A stretch of DNA of 54,017 bases from Anaerolinea sp. (lineage in GTDB: Bacteria > Chloroflexota > Anaerolineae > SpSt-313). Of this stretch, positions 10,478 to 19,823 are shown in pieces. Where the stretch lies: NCBI GenBank assembly GCA_020725765.1, contig DYEI01000392.1:1-54017 (forward strand). Direction: 5' to 3'. Within the stretch, counting starts at the first letter, position 1; every line of letters starts with the position of its first letter. The notes below the pieces were generated by a model, which was not told the origin of the DNA, searched no databases, and was given only the letters and a program-made list of their open reading frames with translations. A program made the translations under genes and the position numbers.

Positions 10478-11978
10478 GCTGGCGCGCAAGCTGGTGCAGC
10501 TAGGCATGCTGGGGCTGTTCCTGTACCCCTTCCTGCCGCTCGTCTACCAGCGGCTGACGTACAGGCAGGCCCCGGTGGTGCTGAGCTGGCTCCTGACGTG
10601 GGATCCGTTGCTCTTCCTGGCGCGCCTGCCGCGGCTCGGCCAGGGGCTTGCTATCGTGGGCGGCCCGCTGCTGGTGATCGCGCTCGCCTTGGTGGCTGGC
10701 CGGTTCTTCTGCGGCTGGGTCTGCCCGCTGGGGACCGTGCTGGACCTTGTCCGGCCCCTGTTCCTGTGGCGCTGGCGCCGCCAGCGGCAGAAAAGCCGCG
10801 TGGAGCGCCTGCTCGCGCCCGGCGAGGGGAACAGCTACCTGAAGTATGGCGTGGCGTTCGCTGCGCTCTTGCTCTCGCTTGTCTCGCTCAAGCTGGTGGG
10901 GCTACTCGACCCGCTGGTGCTGTTTCACCGGGCGGCCACGATGGTCTTCTCGGATTGGGTCGCGCTGCGCAGCCCGGCCCTTGACCTCTATCTGGCGTTC
11001 TCGCTCCTGTTTGCGGTTGCGCTGGTTCTGGAGGCGTGGCGACCCCGGTTCTGGTGTCGGCACCTGTGCCCTCAGGGGGCGCTGCTGGGGTGGCTTTCCC
11101 GCTGGTCGCTGCTGAACCGGCGCGTCAGCCAGGCTTGCAACTACTGCGGGCGCTGCCGTGAGGTGTGTCCGATGGGGGCAATCCCCAAGGAGCCGCACGA
11201 CACGAGCTATCAGGACTGCCACTTTTGCCTGGCCTGCGAATCCGCCTGCCCCCAGAGGGCGATCTCCTTCGGCTTTGGTCCGCTGGCCTGGGCACACTGG
11301 GAGGTGAGGCGGAGGGAGCGGGGAGCAGCTTCTGCGGCGAGGGTCAAGGCACAGGGCTTTCCCGGTGCCTACGTGCTGGCTGAGCGTACGCGTGCCGAGC
11401 GGCTGCTGGGGCTGCGGATCGGGCGGCGAGGCCTTGCCGGCGGGCTCGCCGCGGGGGTGGGCACGCTGGCCCTCTGGCCGCTCCTGCGGCTGACTCCTAC
11501 GAAGGCGCTCATCCGGCCGCCTGGCGCATTGCCGGAGGCGCAGTTCCTGGACGCCTGCATCCTCTGCCAGGAGTGTATCCGGGTATGCCCGACCCATGGC
11601 CTCAAGCCGGCATTCCTGCAGGCGGGCCTTCGCGCCTTTGGCACGCCGTATCTGGTGCCGCGCGAGGGCGGCTGTCACCTGAACCGCAACTGCCCGCATC
11701 TGTGCGCCAGGGCGTGTCCGGTAGGAGCGATCAGACCGATCAGACCTTCGGAGATGAAGGTCGGGCTGGCCAGCGTGGACAGGCGGGTCTGCCTGGCGTG
11801 GGACCAGGGGGCGCGATGCCTGGTGTGCGTCGAGGCCTGCCCTAACGACGCGGCGATCCCCCATCAGGGCCGTGTGACGGTGAACCCGCTAAAGTGCACG
11901 GGCTGCGGCATCTGCGAGCAGGTCTGCCCCGTGCAGGGAAGCGCCATTCACGTGGTGCCTCTCCGCGGGTGCGCGTAA
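10467..11978 (+). CDS. 4Fe-4S polyferredoxin/NapH-like membrane iron-sulfur protein
   Basis: FFCGWVCPLGT, FWCRHLCPQGA, CNYCGRCREVCPMG, CHFCLACESACPQ, CILCQECIRVCP, CTGCGICEQVCP motifs; overlaps the DUF362 gene by 11 bp. Confidence 0.9.
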   Translation: MSDKLARKLVQLGMLGLFLYPFLPLVYQRLTYRQAPVVLSWLLTWDPLLFLARLPRLGQGLAIVGGPLLVIALALVAGRFFCGWVCPLGTVLDLVRPLFLWRWRRQRQKSRVERLLAPGEGNSYLKYGVAFAALLLSLVSLKLVGLLDPLVLFHRAATMVFSDWVALRSPALDLYLAFSLLFAVALVLEAWRPRFWCRHLCPQGALLGWLSRWSLLNRRVSQACNYCGRCREVCPMGAIPKEPHDTSYQDCHFCLACESACPQRAISFGFGPLAWAHWEVRRRERGAASAARVKAQGFPGAYVLAERTRAERLLGLRIGRRGLAGGLAAGVGTLALWPLLRLTPTKALIRPPGALPEAQFLDACILCQECIRVCPTHGLKPAFLQAGLRAFGTPYLVPREGGCHLNRNCPHLCARACPVGAIRPIRPSEMKVGLASVDRRVCLAWDQGARCLVCVEACPNDAAIPHQGRVTVNPLKCTGCGICEQVCPVQGSAIHVVPLRGCA

Positions 11979-12008
11979 GGCGCGGCGCCATCCCCGGAAG
12001 CCTGGCCG

Positions 12009-13439
12009 TTATGGGAGCCGATAGGCCAGAACGCTCCCGTCCTTCTCCCCGACGTACAGGTCCTTTCCAAGAAGGAGTGGCGAGCCGGACGGCCAGTCGC
12101 CCGTGTTGATGCGAGCGACAGGGTCGCCCGTCGAGGCGTTCAGGACGTAGAGGTGCGGGTCAGCGGTTGCGACGAAGTAGAGCCTGCTGCCATCGAGGGC
12201 TGGGGTGGCAGTCAAAAAGCTCTCGCCGTGGTACCGCCAGAGCAGCTCGCCCGTATCACTTGAGAGCGCGTAGAGGTCGTGGCTGGCGGAGGCGAGGTAG
12301 AGCGCGTCAGTGCCGATGGCGGGCGTGGCATAGATCGAGTCCCCCGTGGAGTAGTGCCAGAGCTCGTCACCGGTCCGCGGATCCAGGCAGTACAGACGGC
12401 TGTCATTGGCTCCGAAGTAGAGGCGGCCGTGAGCGAAGGCAGGCGTGGACTCCACCGGGGCAAGGGCGGCAAAGCGCCAGCGCTCTGCCCCGGTTCTCGC
12501 GTCGATGGCACACAGCTCGTGGCTGAGCGCGCCGACGTAGAGTGTATCCCCCGCCACAAGAGGCCCGGCATGGATGGGCTCGCCGGCGACAAAGGTCCAG
12601 AGCAGGTTGCCGTTGGCGCGAGCGAGGGCATACAGGTTTCCGTCGGTCGAGCCGACGTAGACGACATCGCCTGCCGCGGCGGGAGAGCCAAAGATGGGTC
12701 CCGCGGCACGGAACCGCCATGCCTCGCGCCCGTCGCTGGCCGACAGGGCATAGACCGTCCCGCCCTCATCGCCAAAGATGATGAGGGGCGGTTGGCCTTC
12801 CCCTGTGTACAGTGGGGCCGAGACGATCGGCCCCTCGGCGGCAAAGTGCCAACGCTCGCTGCCATCCTCTGCAGCCAGCGCGTAGAGCGAGCCTCCCTGG
12901 GTGGTGGCAAAGAGCGTGTCCTCCGAAGCGGTCAGCCCGCTGATGGCCTGGTCCTCCAGGAACGATGCCCAGCGCAGGACTAACCCTCCCGGAAGCTCAG
13001 TCTGTCCTGTGGGCGGCGCCGGCACGCCCAACTCGCCGGCCAACGCCGCGGCGCGCGCGACGTCGCCGAGGGCGATGTACAGGTCGAGGAGAGCCTGCTG
13101 CGCGTCGCGGTCCTCGGGCACGTACCGGAGGTACTGCTCGTAGAGGCGGGCGGCGGACCGCAGGCGGCTCTGAGCGGTGTAGGCGTCTGCAAGCCGCGCA
13201 AGCGTCGGCGGGTATGAAGCATCCGCCTGGTAGGCCTGACGGTAGGCGAGGAGCGCTTCGGCCCGTCTGCCCTCCTGCGCCAGCTGTTCGGCCCGATGGA
13301 AGAGCCGCTCGGCCCGGGAGATGAGCCGCAGCCTGCGCAGGTCCACGTAGCGGCTCACCGCGGACCCGCACCCGCTGGTGCTGAGCAGCCCGACCAGCGC
13401 CATAGCCACCAACCCTCCGTACAGGGCCCGTCTCGCCAC
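12009..13439 (-). CDS. Lipoprotein with TPR region and PQQ-binding-like beta-propeller
   Basis: Lipobox LSTSGC; repeated blades such as VVYVGSTDGNLYALARANGNLLWTF and LYFGANDSRLYCLDPRTGDELWHY. Confidence 0.85.
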   Translation of the reverse strand: MARRALYGGLVAMALVGLLSTSGCGSAVSRYVDLRRLRLISRAERLFHRAEQLAQEGRRAEALLAYRQAYQADASYPPTLARLADAYTAQSRLRSAARLYEQYLRYVPEDRDAQQALLDLYIALGDVARAAALAGELGVPAPPTGQTELPGGLVLRWASFLEDQAISGLTASEDTLFATTQGGSLYALAAEDGSERWHFAAEGPIVSAPLYTGEGQPPLIIFGDEGGTVYALSASDGREAWRFRAAGPIFGSPAAAGDVVYVGSTDGNLYALARANGNLLWTFVAGEPIHAGPLVAGDTLYVGALSHELCAIDARTGAERWRFAALAPVESTPAFAHGRLYFGANDSRLYCLDPRTGDELWHYSTGDSIYATPAIGTDALYLASASHDLYALSSDTGELLWRYHGESFLTATPALDGSRLYFVATADPHLYVLNASTGDPVARINTGDWPSGSPLLLGKDLYVGEKDGSVLAYRLP

Positions 13440-13553
13440 AGCTGCTCTCGCTCCTTTCAGGCGATGTGTGTGCGGAGAGGATAGCCGGAGAAAGGAGTGT
13501 TGTCAAAGTACGTCGGGTGGCCCGCCGCACCGTGTGGCACGGGTGTTGTCTCC

Positions 13554-13582
13554 TTGTCCATGCTCGGCAGGTGTGCTACAAT
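13554..13582 (+). promoter_or_regulatory. Promoter TTGTCC-17-(TGC)TACAAT upstream of fmt
   Basis: -35 13554-13559; extended -10 TGCTACAAT with TACAAT at 13577-13582. Confidence 0.5.
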
Positions 13583-13603
13583 CCCGCCGAGGAGGCCTGA
13601 GAG

Positions 13604-14551
13604 ATGCATCGGCTGATCTTCATGGGGACCCCCGAGTTTGCAGTTCCCTCGCTGCGGGCGCTGGCGACCGGCCACGATGTGGCGCTGGTGGTGACGCAGC
13701 CTGACCGGCCGGCCGGGCGGGCGCGTGTGGTGACCGAGTCCCCGGTCAAGGTTGCGGCGCGGACTCTGGGCCTGCCGATCTTTCAGCCCGAGTCGTTGCG
13801 CGGCGAGCGCCCGGCAGCGATCCTCCGGCAGGTGCAGCCGGAGGCCATTGTCGTCGTGGCCTATGGCGAGATCCTGCGGAGGGACATCCTCGCCATCCCT
13901 CGGCGCGGCTGCGTGAATGTCCACGCCTCGCTGTTGCCGCGGCACCGCGGCGCGGCGCCCATCGCCGCCGCCATCCTCGCCGGAGATGCGGTCACGGGGG
14001 TGACCATCATGCTGATGGATGAGGGGATGGATACGGGCCCGATCCTCGCCCAGGCGGAGGAGCGGATACAGCCGGATGACACGACCGCCTCTCTCAGCGC
14101 CCGGCTGGCTGAGCTCGGCGCGCGGCTGCTCATAGAGGTACTGCCCCGCTGGCTCGAGGGCGACCTCGTGCCGCGGCCGCAGGACGGGTCGCTCGCGACC
14201 TATGCACCGCGGATCACCAAGGAGGATGGCCTGATCGACTGGACGCAGCCGGCCGCGTCGATCGAGCGGCAGGTGCGGGCCTTTGACCCCTGGCCGGGGG
14301 CGTATACCTTCTGGCAGGGCCGGCGCCTCAAGATCACGCGGGCGAAGCCACTCGTGGGGTGGTGTGGGCCGGAGGTTCCGGGCACGGTCATCGAGGCCCC
14401 GGAGGGCGTGGCGGTTGCGACCGGCGAGGGAGCGCTGCTCCTCGAACAGCTTCAGCTCGAGGGCCGGCGCTGTGTGGATTGCGCCTCGTTCCTCAGGGGT
14501 CAGCCGGGGCTGATCGGATCGGTTCTGGAGAGCGCGGCGGAGCGTGTCTAG
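13604..14551 (+). CDS. fmt: Methionyl-tRNA formyltransferase
   Basis: MHRLIFMGTPEFAVPSLRAL..., NVHASLLPRHRGAAPIAAAILAGD, DEGMDTGPILAQ. Confidence 0.96.
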   Translation: MHRLIFMGTPEFAVPSLRALATGHDVALVVTQPDRPAGRARVVTESPVKVAARTLGLPIFQPESLRGERPAAILRQVQPEAIVVVAYGEILRRDILAIPRRGCVNVHASLLPRHRGAAPIAAAILAGDAVTGVTIMLMDEGMDTGPILAQAEERIQPDDTTASLSARLAELGARLLIEVLPRWLEGDLVPRPQDGSLATYAPRITKEDGLIDWTQPAASIERQVRAFDPWPGAYTFWQGRRLKITRAKPLVGWCGPEVPGTVIEAPEGVAVATGEGALLLEQLQLEGRRCVDCASFLRGQPGLIGSVLESAAERV

Positions 14552-15227
14552 GCTGGCTTACTGTGTTGACCTGGGGCGGATGGAGTACCCGGCCGCGCTC
14601 GACCTGCAGCACCGCGTGGTGGCGGCACGGCAGGCGGGGCGCGTGCCGGACGTGCTGCTCCTCGTCGAGCACGACCCGGTGATCACCCTGGGGCGCCGGG
14701 GGGACCCGGCGAACATCCTTGCTCCGGCCGAGGTGCTGGCGCAGCTCGGGATTGCGGTGCACAGGGTCGAGCGGGGCGGGGACGTGACCTATCACGGGCC
14801 GGGGCAACTCGTGGGCTACCCGATCGTTTCCCTGAGCGAGCACGGACTGGGGGCTGCGGATTTCATGCACCGGCTCGAGGATGTGCTGATGGCGGCACTC
14901 AAGGACTTGGGCCTCGAGGCAGAACGTCGGCAGGGCATCATCGGCGTCTGGCTGGGCAGGGACAAGGTCGCGGCCCTGGGCGTCCGCATCGAGCACGGCG
15001 TGACCTACCACGGCTTTGCGCTCAACGTCTGCACCAACCTGGAGCACTTTCGGCTGATCGTTCCCTGTGGCATACGAGATGGGGGCGTCACGTCGATAGA
15101 GCGCGCCCTTGGCAAAGCGGTGTCGCGGGCGGAAGTGGTCAGCGTCGTACGCCGCCGCTTCGCCGAGGGCTTTGGGGTGGAGCTGCAGGAGGTCATCCCG
15201 GCCGAGCTCGAGCGGCGCCTCGGCTGA
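14544..15227 (+). CDS. lipB: Lipoyl(octanoyl) transferase
   Basis: VEHDPVITLGRRGDPANIL, RGGDVTYHGPGQLVGYPI, GVTYHGFALNV; start overlaps fmt stop. Confidence 0.95.
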   Translation: MSRLAYCVDLGRMEYPAALDLQHRVVAARQAGRVPDVLLLVEHDPVITLGRRGDPANILAPAEVLAQLGIAVHRVERGGDVTYHGPGQLVGYPIVSLSEHGLGAADFMHRLEDVLMAALKDLGLEAERRQGIIGVWLGRDKVAALGVRIEHGVTYHGFALNVCTNLEHFRLIVPCGIRDGGVTSIERALGKAVSRAEVVSVVRRRFAEGFGVELQEVIPAELERRLG

Positions 15228-15263
15228 AAGGCTCACGGCGGGGTCTCCCCGCCGTGAGCCTTT
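15227..15263. terminator. Bidirectional intrinsic terminator between convergent lipB and the activase gene
   Basis: AAAGGCTCACGGCGGGG-TCT-CCCCGCCGTGAGCCTTT, perfect 17-bp stem with A/T ends. Confidence 0.85.
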
Positions 15264-15286
15264 GCACCGGCCATACCCCTCTCGCG

Positions 15287-18200
15287 CTATCCCTTCCTCT
15301 CCAGACAGCGAGCAGCCACGGCTTCGAGCTGGCGCAGCTGGCTCGCGGTAATGCTGGCACCATCCGCTTCGATGACGGCATGCGGCAGGTCGCTGGACAG
15401 GCTGGGGCCGTGTGTCACGGCAGTGGCAATGCTGGCGGGCGTGCAGTTGAACGCTCCGATGTTGACATAGCCGTCAAAGACGCCTTCGCCAAGGGACACT
15501 ACGTAGCGGCCGGCCGTCGTGGGGGCCTCGGTCCAGCCGTTGCATGACACGCAGCCGTGCCCGACCCGCATCACTTCGCGGTAGTGAATGTCCGGGCCGA
15601 AGGTCAGCCCCGATGGGGCGAGGATTGCCCGCCAGCGGTGGTCGAGCCACTCAAGCATTGCCACGTGCAGGGCAGCTCGCACCGCCTCGAACCTCGGCCG
15701 GCTTCCGGGCCGTAACACTCCGGTCAGAAGGGCGCGTGGGGAGAACTGCTCGTCCGGGTTGGTGTAGCCGAGGGCAAGGCCGCGCCGCATGACGGGCTCG
15801 GTCTCGTACAGGCACAGGAACTCACCTATGTCGCCGGTTTTGGCCAGAATGCCACGGGTCTCGAGGTACTCGCGCACTTGCCTGTCCACGAAGATGCGGT
15901 TGATGCCACTGAAGAGGAGAACCTTGGGCGCCTCTGGTACTGGTCGGCGTAGCGGGATGCGGGCCAGCTCGCGGGCCGCCCGTCGCAGCTCCATCTCGGC
16001 GGCCACAAGGCCGCGCTCGGCACCGGCGATGACCCGATGCTCCACCTCATCCAGCACCCGCAGCGCTGCTGCCCGGTCTTGTGCCAGGCAGCGCACAGAG
16101 GAGCGGACCTCGCCGAGGAGGTCACCGAGGATCCCGGCGGCGCCAACCGACAGGGCGACCTGCTCACCGCCGCCGAGATAGTTGTTCGCGTTCCTCGGCC
16201 AGACCGGGAAGGCATTGTGCGCGCCCAGGCGCTGGAAGATCAGTGCTGCGGCATCGAACCAGTTGCCGATCTGGCAGGGGCCCTCTTGCTCGAGGAGGTG
16301 AAAGAGCGTCACCTCGTCCGGAGGGCGTGTCTCCAGGTAGAGCACTGCTTTGCCCATCATCGACAGGAAGGGCAGGCACTCGCGGCCGGAGCAGACCCTG
16401 CGCGCTGCCTGAAGGACGCGGGCGTTGGTGAGAGGCGTGGTTACTGCCCTCCAGCCCTGCCGGCTATAGAGGGACGCGAACAGCCGCGAGGTGGCCGGCG
16501 GCGTGTCGGCGAGCAGCACGTGCCTCACCCGTGGGTCGTCGAGGCCGAGCGTCTCGCCGGCATCTGTTATGATGCGGGGCTTACGCCCCGTGTAGTCGAT
16601 GCGGCCTGCCCAGAGGGGCTGCTGGCGCAACGCGAGGGAGCCATCGGGCTGGCCGCCGACCCTGCCCCCTGACTCGATGATATCAAGGAACGCACCGATG
16701 CGAGTGTCGATGCCGGCATCGGCGGTGTGCGAGTCAATTTCCAGGAAGCAGAAGGGCCTGCCCTCGAGCTCCCTGCGCAGGCGGTGGTAAAAGATCGCGT
16801 CCGGGTTGCAGGAGAAGCAAGATAGGCAACAGACGTAGGTATCGTCCTGCTCCTGGGCGAAGCGGATGGCCGACAGGTTCACCTGGGTAAAGTGCCAGAC
16901 GTCACGCTCGGTCACAGGTGGGTCGAGAGGCAGGAGATCTGCAGGCACCACATGGAACCCGCGGCTGGCGATCTTGCGCGGCAGCGACAGGTTGACGCCG
17001 GAGGCGTAGGCGAGGTAGGGGCGTCCTACCAGGATGACCTTCGGACCCTGGAGCTCTGTCAGCGCCTTCTGGCCCTCCTCATGGTAGGCGTGCTCAAAGG
17101 CCTGCTGATGGGCCAGTGCCTTTGCCACCGCGGCCCGCGCCGTCACCTCCGAGACGCCCAGCCGGGCCGCCATACGCACGATCTCGGCCGTCGTCGTCTC
17201 AAGGAGGTGGGAAGATAGGCCGATCTCGGGCGTGAGGATGCGGTCGGCCTGCCCGGCGAAGAACGCCTTGATGACAGAGGCCGAGTCGGCAGTGAAGGAG
17301 CAGGTGTAGGCGTGCGCGTGTCCGACCGGGATGGCGAACTCGCGCACCTGCGGCAGGAACACCCAGTCTACCCCCTGAGCCAGCAGGTCGTCGACAGCGG
17401 CGTGAAGGAGCTCGGCGGGGTAACAGAAGGGAGCATGCGTGCTCCGTGTGCCCCTGCCGGTTCGAGAGAGGACGACCTCAAGGCCCAGTTCGCTGAGGAG
17501 CATGGCATAGAAGGGATAGAGCTCGTGGGTCGTCAGCGCCAGCGGCAGGCCGACTCGCCCCCGCGGATGAGACGGCCGCGGGGGCGAAAAGACCTCATAC
17601 ATGAGCCTTGTGCGCAGGCTCACCAGGTCCTTCCCCTCCCGGCGTCGCAGGCGCCCGGGCCGGCGCTGCATCTCCCAGCGCGAGCACAAGCCGCCGAAGG
17701 GGTAGGTCTCCTCACCGATGCGGATGCGCTGCACCTCGCAGCGGTTCTCGCACGCGTTGCAGCGAAAGCTCCCCTCGGCTTCCATACGGAGACTCTGCAG
17801 CCTGCCCAGCGACGATCGCTGCGGACTGACCCTGCCATCATCGAGGAGGTCGCGGGCCATGAGTGCTGCCCCTATGCACCCCATCAGCTCTGGATTTGGG
17901 GGGACGATCACGCGGCGGCCGCTCAAGGAGGCGATGGCCGGTGCGATGGCAGGGTTGAGAGCGACCCCACCCTGAAGGAGAACCGTCTGGCCGATGTAGC
18001 GTGTGCCGACCACGCGGGAGAGATAGTTGTTGGCAATGGAGTACACCAGGCCGGCCAGGATATCCCGCTGGTCGGCGCCGCCCTGCAGGGCCGTGCGCAC
18101 CTCCGAGTTGATAAAGGCCGCGCAGCGCTCGCCAAAGGCCAGGGGGGCGGATGCCTCGAGCGCCAGCAGGCCGATCTTTTCGACCGGCACGCCCATGTCG

Positions 18201-19516
18201 GACGCGGCGGCCTCCTCGAGAAAGCTCCCGGTGCCCGCGGAGCAGCCATCGTTCATGGCATAGTCTATCGGGATGCCACCCTGGAGCGAGACGAACTTGC
18301 TATCCTGCCCGCCGATCTCAAAGATGGTGTCGGCATCGGGGTGAGCCTGCCGGGCCGCGCGGGCGTGCGCCAGAATCTCGTTAAAGCTCAAGCAGCCACC
18401 CAGCGAGACGGAGACCAGGTCGCGCCCGGAGCCCGTGACGGCCGTCTGGATGATCTCGACCGGGCACTCGCCAACCTGACGGGAAATCTCGGCGAGGCAG
18501 CTAGCGGCGGCGTGCACCGGGTTGCCATACGTGCGCAGGTAGACGGAGGCCACTAACCGCCCGCTCCTGGCATCGATCAGCGCTGCCTTCGTAGTGGTGG
18601 ACCCAGCGTCGATCCCAAGGATGGCCTTCATGCCCGGAAACGGGTTCATCAAGGTGCCCGGGGCCAGGCGGGTGACGTGGGCTGTGAAGCCGGAGAGCGC
18701 GGGCTGCGTCTCGAAGCGATGGCCGTTGCCGGAGTGCAGGCAGTCAAGCAGGGGCCTGCCTGCACTCTGGTGCCCCTCGGCAGCGACGGCAGCGCCGTAG
18801 GCCTCGAGGTAGGCGCTCAGCGGGAGTGCGTCGATGTGGCTCTGAGGCAATAGCTCGCGGAGTGCGTCGACCAGAAGACCGTTCAGCGCAAGACCGCCCG
18901 CGACCATGATGTGGCCAAGAGGCCACGATGCCGAGACTGCCAGGGCGTAGATTTTGCCGGCGAGGTCGACGACCAGCGTGTGAGCGATATCCGCGGGAGC
19001 GCACTCCCCCTTGTTCAGCTTGTGCGTGGCGTCCGACTTGATGTGAACCGAGCAGCGGGCAGCGAGCGCGACGTGGCGGCCCCCGCGCGCCTGGCGCAAG
19101 CCTTCCTCGAGGTCCAGCCCCATGCGGCCGAACTGCTGCACGATGAACTCTCCGCTGCCGGCAGCGCAGCGGCTGCTGGAGATGATGTTGCGGATGCGCC
19201 CATCCTTGAGACAGTAGACCACAAAGCTCTCGCCGCCGAGGGAGAGCACAACGTCTGGCGCGAGCCCGAGCGCCTGCAGCGCCCTCTCCATGCAGACCGA
19301 TTCGGGCAGATAAGGCAGGTCAAAGACCGAAGGGGCGAGCGGGCCACTGACGGTGACCCTGTCGCCCTGGTTGCCCCCGTCCCCGGTGAGCATCGACTGG
19401 ATGGCGCCGCGCAGGTCGCCTCCATGCCGCCTTGCCTGTGTCGAGACCGTGCCATTCTCGTCGATGCGCACCCTGCGAACCGTCACCGAGCCGAGATTCC
19501 AGCCTTCGCGGATCAT
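15287..19516 (-). CDS. Giant 2-hydroxyacyl-CoA dehydratase activase fusion (two BadF/BcrA-type ATPase domains + DUF2229/HgdB-like region)
   Basis: ILGIDAGSTTTKAALIDARSGRLV, FEIGGQDSKFVSL, NDGCSAGTGSFLEEAA; partial upstream activase copy (SSSRCAAGSGEFIVQQFGRMGLD); VGLPLALTTHELYPFYAMLLSELGLEVVLS. MIREGWNLGSV start at 19516. Confidence 0.88.
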   Translation of the reverse strand: MIREGWNLGSVTVRRVRIDENGTVSTQARRHGGDLRGAIQSMLTGDGGNQGDRVTVSGPLAPSVFDLPYLPESVCMERALQALGLAPDVVLSLGGESFVVYCLKDGRIRNIISSSRCAAGSGEFIVQQFGRMGLDLEEGLRQARGGRHVALAARCSVHIKSDATHKLNKGECAPADIAHTLVVDLAGKIYALAVSASWPLGHIMVAGGLALNGLLVDALRELLPQSHIDALPLSAYLEAYGAAVAAEGHQSAGRPLLDCLHSGNGHRFETQPALSGFTAHVTRLAPGTLMNPFPGMKAILGIDAGSTTTKAALIDARSGRLVASVYLRTYGNPVHAAASCLAEISRQVGECPVEIIQTAVTGSGRDLVSVSLGGCLSFNEILAHARAARQAHPDADTIFEIGGQDSKFVSLQGGIPIDYAMNDGCSAGTGSFLEEAAASDMGVPVEKIGLLALEASAPLAFGERCAAFINSEVRTALQGGADQRDILAGLVYSIANNYLSRVVGTRYIGQTVLLQGGVALNPAIAPAIASLSGRRVIVPPNPELMGCIGAALMARDLLDDGRVSPQRSSLGRLQSLRMEAEGSFRCNACENRCEVQRIRIGEETYPFGGLCSRWEMQRRPGRLRRREGKDLVSLRTRLMYEVFSPPRPSHPRGRVGLPLALTTHELYPFYAMLLSELGLEVVLSRTGRGTRSTHAPFCYPAELLHAAVDDLLAQGVDWVFLPQVREFAIPVGHAHAYTCSFTADSASVIKAFFAGQADRILTPEIGLSSHLLETTTAEIVRMAARLGVSEVTARAAVAKALAHQQAFEHAYHEEGQKALTELQGPKVILVGRPYLAYASGVNLSLPRKIASRGFHVVPADLLPLDPPVTERDVWHFTQVNLSAIRFAQEQDDTYVCCLSCFSCNPDAIFYHRLRRELEGRPFCFLEIDSHTADAGIDTRIGAFLDIIESGGRVGGQPDGSLALRQQPLWAGRIDYTGRKPRIITDAGETLGLDDPRVRHVLLADTPPATSRLFASLYSRQGWRAVTTPLTNARVLQAARRVCSGRECLPFLSMMGKAVLYLETRPPDEVTLFHLLEQEGPCQIGNWFDAAALIFQRLGAHNAFPVWPRNANNYLGGGEQVALSVGAAGILGDLLGEVRSSVRCLAQDRAAALRVLDEVEHRVIAGAERGLVAAEMELRRAARELARIPLRRPVPEAPKVLLFSGINRIFVDRQVREYLETRGILAKTGDIGEFLCLYETEPVMRRGLALGYTNPDEQFSPRALLTGVLRPGSRPRFEAVRAALHVAMLEWLDHRWRAILAPSGLTFGPDIHYREVMRVGHGCVSCNGWTEAPTTAGRYVVSLGEGVFDGYVNIGAFNCTPASIATAVTHGPSLSSDLPHAVIEADGASITASQLRQLEAVAARCLERKG

Positions 19517-19781
19517 CGCCGCCTCCTTTCCTGGTCGCCGTGTCGCGACACTGGTGCTGAAGGCACCCCGTCGGCAAGGCCCGCCGTTCCTGCTCGCGGG
19601 GGCCGCTGTGCCCGCACTGCTCAGACGCGGCCTGCGCGAGCAAGCCTCTCCCTCATATCCTACCGGATGTGTGGCGGGCACAGCAGAGGCCTCAGGTGGG
19701 CAAGGGATGGGAAGAAAGGCACGGCCCCAACTGGGTCCGGAGGCCCCTGGAGGACCCATTTTGGCCCCGGCTGTGGCGTGG

Positions 19782-19787
19782 TATAAT
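19782..19787 (+). promoter_or_regulatory. Extended -10 element TGGTATAAT upstream of the histidine kinase
   Basis: GTGGTATAATG at 19779-19788; weak -35. Confidence 0.45.
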
Positions 19788-19823
19788 GAAGTCAAGAGCG
19801 GATTGCTTCCCAGAGGAGGCGCG

